Shown here in pieces: positions 60,162 to 64,000 of a stretch of DNA of 64,000 nucleotides. The notes beneath the pieces were generated by a model. The model was given only the letters and a program-made list of their open reading frames with translations, ran no database searches and was not told the origin of the DNA. The translations under genes and the position numbers were made by a program. The stretch spans positions 62,001-126,000 of the forward strand of contig NZ_BSEX01000009.1 in the NCBI RefSeq assembly GCF_027922045.1, read 5' to 3'. Source of the stretch: Microbacterium terregens (lineage in GTDB: Bacteria; Pseudomonadota; Alphaproteobacteria; Sphingomonadales; Sphingomonadaceae). Every line of letters starts with the position of its first letter. Position 1 is the stretch's first letter.

Positions 60162-61391
60162 TTAAAGCTTGATGACGTTCGAGCGCTTCGCGCGTTCGGC
60201 CGCTTCCAGCGCGACGTAGAGCGAAGCCATCGGCTCGTCGGTGACGATCACCGTCTCTTCCGAACCGAAGCCGTTGAACGCCGTCCGCATCGCGCAGCCA
60301 TAGGCGCCGAGCATGCCGATCTCGACATAGTCGCCCGCCCGGATGTCCGCCGGCAGCTCGAACGGACCCGCCATGTGGTCCATGTCGTCGCAGGTCGGCC
60401 CGTAGAAGCTGAAGCCCACGTCCTTGGCGTCCGACTCCGGCTCGCGCAGCAGCTGCACCGGAAAGCGCCAGCCGATGTGCGCCGCATCGAACAACGCGCC
60501 ATAGGCACCGTCGTTGATGTAGAGCTCGGCCCCGCGGCGCTTCTCCACGCGCACCACCAGCGAACTGTACTCGGCGCACAGCGCGCGGCCCGGCTCGGCC
60601 CACAGCTCGGCCGAATAGGACACCGGCAGGCTTTCGAACGCGCGGTGGATCGTCTCGAAATAGCGCTCCAGCGGCGGCGGCTCCATGCCCGGGTAGGTCG
60701 ACGGGAACCCGCCGCCCACGTCGATCACGTCCACCGTCACGGCTGCCTCGACGATGGCGGCGCGCACGCGCTCCATCGCATTGGCATAGGCTTCCGGCGA
60801 CATCGCCTGGCTGCCGACATGGAAGCAGATGCCGAGCGCGTCGGCCGCCTGGCGCGCCGCGAACAGCAGTTCCTTCGCCTCGTGCGGCGCCGCGCCGAAC
60901 TTCGACGCGAGGCTCAGCTTCGAGTGATCCGACGACACGCGCAGCCGGACGCACAGCGTCAGGTCCTCGGCGCCACGGGTCGCACGGACGATCTTTTCCA
61001 GCTCCTCGGTCGTGTCGAGCGAGAAGACGCGCACGCCGTGGGTGAAATACGCCTCGGCGATCGCTTCCTCGGCCTTGACCGGGTGCATGAAGCACAGGGT
61101 CGCGTCCGGAAGCGTGCGCGAGACGAGCCGCACCTCCGCGATCGAGGCGACGTCGAAATGCGTGATGCCGCTGTCCCACAGGATCTGCAGCAGATCCGGC
61201 GACGGGTTCGCCTTCACCGCATACATCGACCGGCCCGGAAACTTCTCGACGAAGAATCGGGCGGCCCGACGCGCGGCGTGCGGACGGACAAGCGTTACCG
61301 GCTGGACCGGAGCACGCTGGGCGATGTCGACGCCGCGGACGACGTCAGAGTGGGCGATTGCTAGCCCCAGCGCGCTATGGTGTTCGGCCAA
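60162..61391 (-). CDS. Ornithine/lysine decarboxylase, fold III PLP enzyme
   Basis: This is a 409-residue decarboxylase (eukaryotic ODC-like). The Schiff-base lysine is Lys60 in SMYAVKANPSPDLL, the phosphate loop is VIDVGGGFPSTYPG, AEPGRALCAEY contacts PLP, and FYGPTCDDMDHM carries the active-site Cys with the acidic residues of ornithine/lysine decarboxylases. It supplies putrescine or cadaverine for the downstream enzyme. The start is TTG at 61391 with GGAGG 9 nt upstream; no ATG fits better. It is probably regulated by the structured leader upstream. Confidence 0.93.
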   Translation of the reverse strand: MAEHHSALGLAIAHSDVVRGVDIAQRAPVQPVTLVRPHAARRAARFFVEKFPGRSMYAVKANPSPDLLQILWDSGITHFDVASIAEVRLVSRTLPDATLCFMHPVKAEEAIAEAYFTHGVRVFSLDTTEELEKIVRATRGAEDLTLCVRLRVSSDHSKLSLASKFGAAPHEAKELLFAARQAADALGICFHVGSQAMSPEAYANAMERVRAAIVEAAVTVDVIDVGGGFPSTYPGMEPPPLERYFETIHRAFESLPVSYSAELWAEPGRALCAEYSSLVVRVEKRRGAELYINDGAYGALFDAAHIGWRFPVQLLREPESDAKDVGFSFYGPTCDDMDHMAGPFELPADIRAGDYVEIGMLGAYGCAMRTAFNGFGSEETVIVTDEPMASLYVALEAAERAKRSNVIKL

Positions 61392-61535
61392 TTCAAGGGA
61401 CCTCCAACGGGGTAGTTCGACACAAGAGCTGCCTTGCGGTTGGAAGTCCCATGGGGCAGCGGATGGCGCACATAGGGTCGGTGAACCGGCGTGTAAAGCG
61501 CCTGACTCGCATCACGGCCGCTGCGGAGACGAAAT
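61392..61535 (-). ncRNA. Probable speF-type leader of the decarboxylase gene
   Basis: The 144-nt gap in front of the decarboxylase contains several pairable segments on the minus strand, for example GGCG-CTTTACA-CGCC at 61488-61502 and CCCC-GTT-GGAGG next to the ribosome site, where pairing would hide the GGAGG. Alphaproteobacterial ODC genes of this COG are known to carry the speF leader motif. I assign it from context and the hairpins only; no covariance search was possible. Confidence 0.45.
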
Positions 61536-62504
61536 GTGACCATCGTGCGACAGCCCACACGCGCCGGAGTGCGGGACGCGGCTGCAAAGATCGCCCAAAT
61601 CCTTCCCCCGACACCGCTTTTCGCGGCCGAAATCCGCGGGTGCCGGGTCGCGTTCAAGGCCGAATCGCTCCAGCCGATCGGTGCGTTCAAGGTCCGTGGC
61701 GCCTGGCATCGCCTGACCGCGCTCGACGAAGCGGCCCGCGCGCGGGGCGTCGTCGCCTTCTCGTCGGGGAATCACGCGCAGAGAGTCGCCTGGGCGGCGC
61801 GGCGGCTGCGGATGCCGGCGACGATCGTCATGCCGGCCGACGCGCCGGAGGTGAAGCGGGAGGCGACGCTGGCGCTCGGCGCCGAGGTGGTGCGCTACGA
61901 CCGCCGCAGCGAAAGCCGCGAGCGGATCGCGGGCGAACTCGCCGCCGCGCGCGGCGCGACGCTGGTGCCGAGCTTCGACGATCCTTGGGTGATCGAGGGG
62001 CAGGGGAGCGCCGGCATCGAGGCCGCGCAGCAGATGGAGGCGCAGGGTCTAGGGTCCGTGCGCCACGTCGTGACGCCCTGCGGCGGCGGCGGCCTGGCCG
62101 CCGGCCTCGCGCTTGCCCTTCCGGACGCGGAACTGACGGTGGTCGAGCCGGAGGGCTGGGACGACATGCGGGCGTCGCTGGAGGCCGGCTGGATCGAGCC
62201 GGTGGCGCCGGACGCGCCGGACACCGCATGCGACGCGCTCCAGACGCAGCGGGTGTCGCCGCTCACCTTCGAGGTAATCGCGCGCCGCGGCGCCACCGGC
62301 GTCGCCGTCAGCGAAGCCGAGATCCGCCACGCCCAGCGCTGGGCCGCGCGCCAGCTGCGCCTGGTGGTGGAGCCCGGCGGCGCGGTTGGGCTTGCGGCGC
62401 TGCTCGCCGGCAAGGTGACACCGGCAGACGGCATGCTGGTGCTGCTGTCGGGCGGGAACGTCGACCCGCACGCCTATGCGGCGGTGCTGGCGGGAGAAGA
62501 CTAG
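61536..62504 (+). CDS. Threonine/serine dehydratase-like PLP enzyme
   Basis: This is a 322-residue fold-II PLP enzyme without an ACT domain, so it is like catabolic threonine dehydratase or serine racemase rather than biosynthetic IlvA. The Schiff-base lysine is Lys52 in LQPIGAFKVRGA, SSGNHAQ is the substrate loop, and CGGGGLAAGLAL binds the PLP phosphate. The start is GTG at 61536 behind GGAGAC; it diverges from the decarboxylase gene. It would deaminate Thr to 2-oxobutyrate or act on Ser; substrate choice is unproven. Confidence 0.9.
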   Translation: MTIVRQPTRAGVRDAAAKIAQILPPTPLFAAEIRGCRVAFKAESLQPIGAFKVRGAWHRLTALDEAARARGVVAFSSGNHAQRVAWAARRLRMPATIVMPADAPEVKREATLALGAEVVRYDRRSESRERIAGELAAARGATLVPSFDDPWVIEGQGSAGIEAAQQMEAQGLGSVRHVVTPCGGGGLAAGLALALPDAELTVVEPEGWDDMRASLEAGWIEPVAPDAPDTACDALQTQRVSPLTFEVIARRGATGVAVSEAEIRHAQRWAARQLRLVVEPGGAVGLAALLAGKVTPADGMLVLLSGGNVDPHAYAAVLAGED

Positions 62505-62595
62505 GGCGTGAACCCATCAACGACCGCTTCTAGGGCGAGCATTGAACGACCGATTATGGGTGGGGAGCGGACGCGCCGATGTTCGCCGCGCAATC

Positions 62596-62790
62596 CTATT
62601 CATTGTGGCCGACATGCTGCCTCAAAAGAGACGCGCCGCTCACGAATCCCAGAATTGGCACAATGATGAAGATCAGGAAGAGTAAGCCGTTAATAAGAAC
62701 ATTAGAGAAAGACATTCTCGTAAGGTCAATTGGATGAACGCTCATTTCCCAAACATACATGTTTACTGTGGAAACTGTGAATATAAGCAA
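62596..62790 (-). CDS. Short hypothetical membrane protein (possible frameshifted fragment)
   Basis: This is a 64-residue frame starting at a TTG directly after a TAA. It has a hydrophobic segment (VLINGLLFLIFIIVPILGFV) and ends GHNE. It overlaps the end of the upstream frame by 65 nt in another frame, and together they would make a four-helix membrane protein, so it may be the 3' part of a frameshifted gene. The DNA is AT-rich compared with the rest of the window. I know no family for it. Confidence 0.35.
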   Translation of the reverse strand: MLIFTVSTVNMYVWEMSVHPIDLTRMSFSNVLINGLLFLIFIIVPILGFVSGASLLRQHVGHNE

Positions 62791-63601
62791 TTATCCTTAT
62801 CGGCTGCCAAAATAAGACGCTTGCGAGCAAGATAAAGCTGGAAAAGCCACAGATAAAATTTACGATATTGTCGTAGATTGCTATTTCTCCGCTTAAATAT
62901 GCTAAGCCGTAGATGATCAGCTGAAGAAGCGCCAGCGACGCGCAGATTACGTAGCTACCGTAAAAAAGCTTGGTCATTACGGCATAAGAGCGAAGCCGAG
63001 CGAGGTCCGCAATGGGGCGTTTGCCGCCAGTCCGCTTTTGGGGTCCGGTTTCGCCGCGGCGAACTGCGAGGAGTGGTGCAAAGCGGAGTGGTCGCTCTGC
63101 GCAACAGACGAAAGAAGACGGTAGCGGGCTAAACCGCGTTCGGATCGCGGGGATCGGCAGGCCGTTCACAACTGCGCGTAGTCTGCGGTTTCGGGCTGCA
63201 TTCTTCCGTGGATCACATCCGAGATCGGCAACGTAGATACGATCAAGGCCAACTCCGATCCAGCGGATCGAGATCATGCCCGCGTCGGTGACGTACGGAG
63301 TATCTGCCGGGCAAGTTTCAGATAAGAACCGCTTAGACATTTCATCCGTCGGGCCAGAAGCGGACTTGAACATTTCGACACGTTTCAGAAACCGTGCGTA
63401 GGCGACAGGACTGACCTCAAACGATTTTGGCTTTTGACCTTCGGCCGCGATGTTGGCGACAGGCTCGTCACTGCCCTTTGCATCTAACGTCACGGTCAGG
63501 CCAGGAGCCTGAACCTCAACCCTGCTGACCTGCGCTGTCATTCTGTCTGACTCGCAACCGGCGACCAGCATGGCCACAAAGCAGAGGATCAATGACCGCA
63601 T
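62726..63601 (-). CDS. Hypothetical lipoprotein joined in frame to a membrane segment
   Basis: The 291-residue frame begins with a lipoprotein signal (RSLILCFVAMLVAGCESD). Residues ~20-150 are a soluble domain of unknown family (FLKRVEMFKSASGPTDEMSK). Residues ~155-205 are basic and compositionally odd (GETGPQKRTGGKRPIADLAR). From Met209 (ATG at 62977) it becomes a different, AT-rich membrane protein (MTKLFYGSYVICASLALLQL). The frame probably covers two genes joined by a degenerate insert or by loss of a stop codon. No ribosome site is evident. Confidence 0.4.
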   Translation of the reverse strand: MRSLILCFVAMLVAGCESDRMTAQVSRVEVQAPGLTVTLDAKGSDEPVANIAAEGQKPKSFEVSPVAYARFLKRVEMFKSASGPTDEMSKRFLSETCPADTPYVTDAGMISIRWIGVGLDRIYVADLGCDPRKNAARNRRLRAVVNGLPIPAIRTRFSPLPSSFVCCAERPLRFAPLLAVRRGETGPQKRTGGKRPIADLARLRSYAVMTKLFYGSYVICASLALLQLIIYGLAYLSGEIAIYDNIVNFICGFSSFILLASVLFWQPIRIIAYIHSFHSKHVCLGNERSSN

Positions 63602-63643
63602 CCGAGAAGTATGCGGATGTGGCGGAACGTCTGCAACTGGGCG

Positions 63644-63940
63644 TTAGCGGTTGTTCCCGTCGAAGTCGTCGCGACTTGCCGCGGCCTCTTCGTCGATACT
63701 CGAACCGCATTTCGGGCAGGGGTCTACCACCCATGGATAGAAGACCGCCCCGCGCTGGTTGACAAAACCGTGGTGACATGGGCGTCGTCGGATGGAGCGG
63801 ATCAGTAGCACTAACGAGATGCATGAGGTGGCGACCCAGATGAACCGCCAAGGCATCGGCAATGCGGGGGACCACGCCCCGGTCGCGCATACGATGCTGT
63901 AGAACATCATTTTCAACGAAGAACTGGTCGACCGTTGCAT
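63644..63940 (-). CDS. Hypothetical membrane protein with C-terminal zinc-ribbon-like cysteines
   Basis: The frame codes for ~98 residues. One hydrophobic region (ALPMPWRFIWVATSCISLVL) is followed by RRRPCHHGFVNQRGAVFYP and DPCPKCGSSIDEE, where Cys-His-His and CPKC could bind zinc. The start is uncertain; ATGs at 63940, 63910 and 63907 are possible. It competes with an overlapping frame (63516-63971) that has lower protein-like character. Function unknown. Confidence 0.4.
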   Translation of the reverse strand: MQRSTSSSLKMMFYSIVCATGAWSPALPMPWRFIWVATSCISLVLLIRSIRRRPCHHGFVNQRGAVFYPWVVDPCPKCGSSIDEEAAASRDDFDGNNR

Positions 63941-64000
63941 CAGGCACCCACTTTGCTGGTGCGTCGTCCAATCGGCGTGGTGGCGTCGGCGAGCCAATTT

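Noticed and set aside
63516..63971. 151-residue minus-strand frame at the right edge
   Set aside because: It overlaps the more protein-like frame at 63644-63940 and has Arg-rich shadow composition.

Overview
The window is high-GC alphaproteobacterial chromosome, most likely from Sphingomonas or a close relative (Sphingomonadaceae). The evidence is a recognisable CtrA cell-cycle regulator, an exosortase A (XrtA/PEP-CTERM) exopolysaccharide locus in the gene order usual for sphingomonads, a TonB-dependent receptor, a deoxyhypusine-synthase-like/ornithine-decarboxylase polyamine pair, and short palindromic repeats of the kind scattered in these genomes. I saw no transposase, integrase, phage gene, rRNA or CRISPR array. 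One tRNA is present, tRNA-Gly(CCC).

Layout. 1-7253: 5' end of acs, a divergent MHS-type MFS transporter, a response regulator/histidine kinase pair, a GNAT acetyltransferase, map, and a CinA/MoaB-like protein. 7254-8200: a 51-residue four-cysteine protein and tRNA-Gly. 8201-14165 (minus): sugar-porter MFS, citrate-lyase-like aldolase, queA, a secreted cyclophilin and an Atm1-like ABC exporter. 14284-18911: a small exported protein, ctrA, an AI-2E-type permease, and a LysR regulator divergent from pirin and wrbA. 19074-24044: VanY-like peptidase, RluA-type pseudouridine synthase, arfB, free methionine-(R)-sulfoxide reductase, an OmpA-like lipoprotein and a K+/H+ antiporter.

24122-32898 is an envelope cluster: a GT2 glycosyltransferase facing a minus-strand run made of two nucleotidyltransferases, a TagB/SpsB-like polyol-phosphotransferase, a CDP-alcohol phosphatidyltransferase, a Wzx-like flippase, a DUF2141 protein, a lipid kinase and an orphan nucleotidyltransferase-like protein. 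Together these could activate a polyol phosphate as a CDP-alcohol, transfer it to a lipid or glycan and flip the product. I do not recognise this as a characterised system, and it is my best candidate for undescribed biology here.

32964-40091 holds a TauE/SafE permease, a TonB receptor, a Tat-exported beta-helix protein, a second periplasmic cyclophilin and trxB.

40239-57786 is the XrtA locus. A minus arm (two hydrolases and an acyl carrier protein) diverges from a plus arm (acyl-CoA ligase and PLP decarboxylase). Next come export lipoprotein, chain-length protein, tyrosine autokinase, outer-membrane protein, ATPase, polysaccharide deacetylase, FemAB-like protein, glycosyltransferase, exosortase A fused to EpsI, and an asparagine-synthase-like amidotransferase. 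Most plus-arm genes overlap by 1 or 4 nt, so they are probably translated as one unit. A convergent 89-residue Gly/Ser/Thr-rich protein ending in a PEP-CTERM signal is the likely local substrate of the exosortase. One hydrolase gene carries an in-frame palindromic repeat doublet.

57906-62504: a Tat-type esterase, the polyamine pair behind a probable structured leader, and a threonine-dehydratase-like enzyme. 62505-64000 is distinctly AT-rich in part and holds short hypothetical membrane and lipoprotein genes that look recently acquired and possibly decayed.
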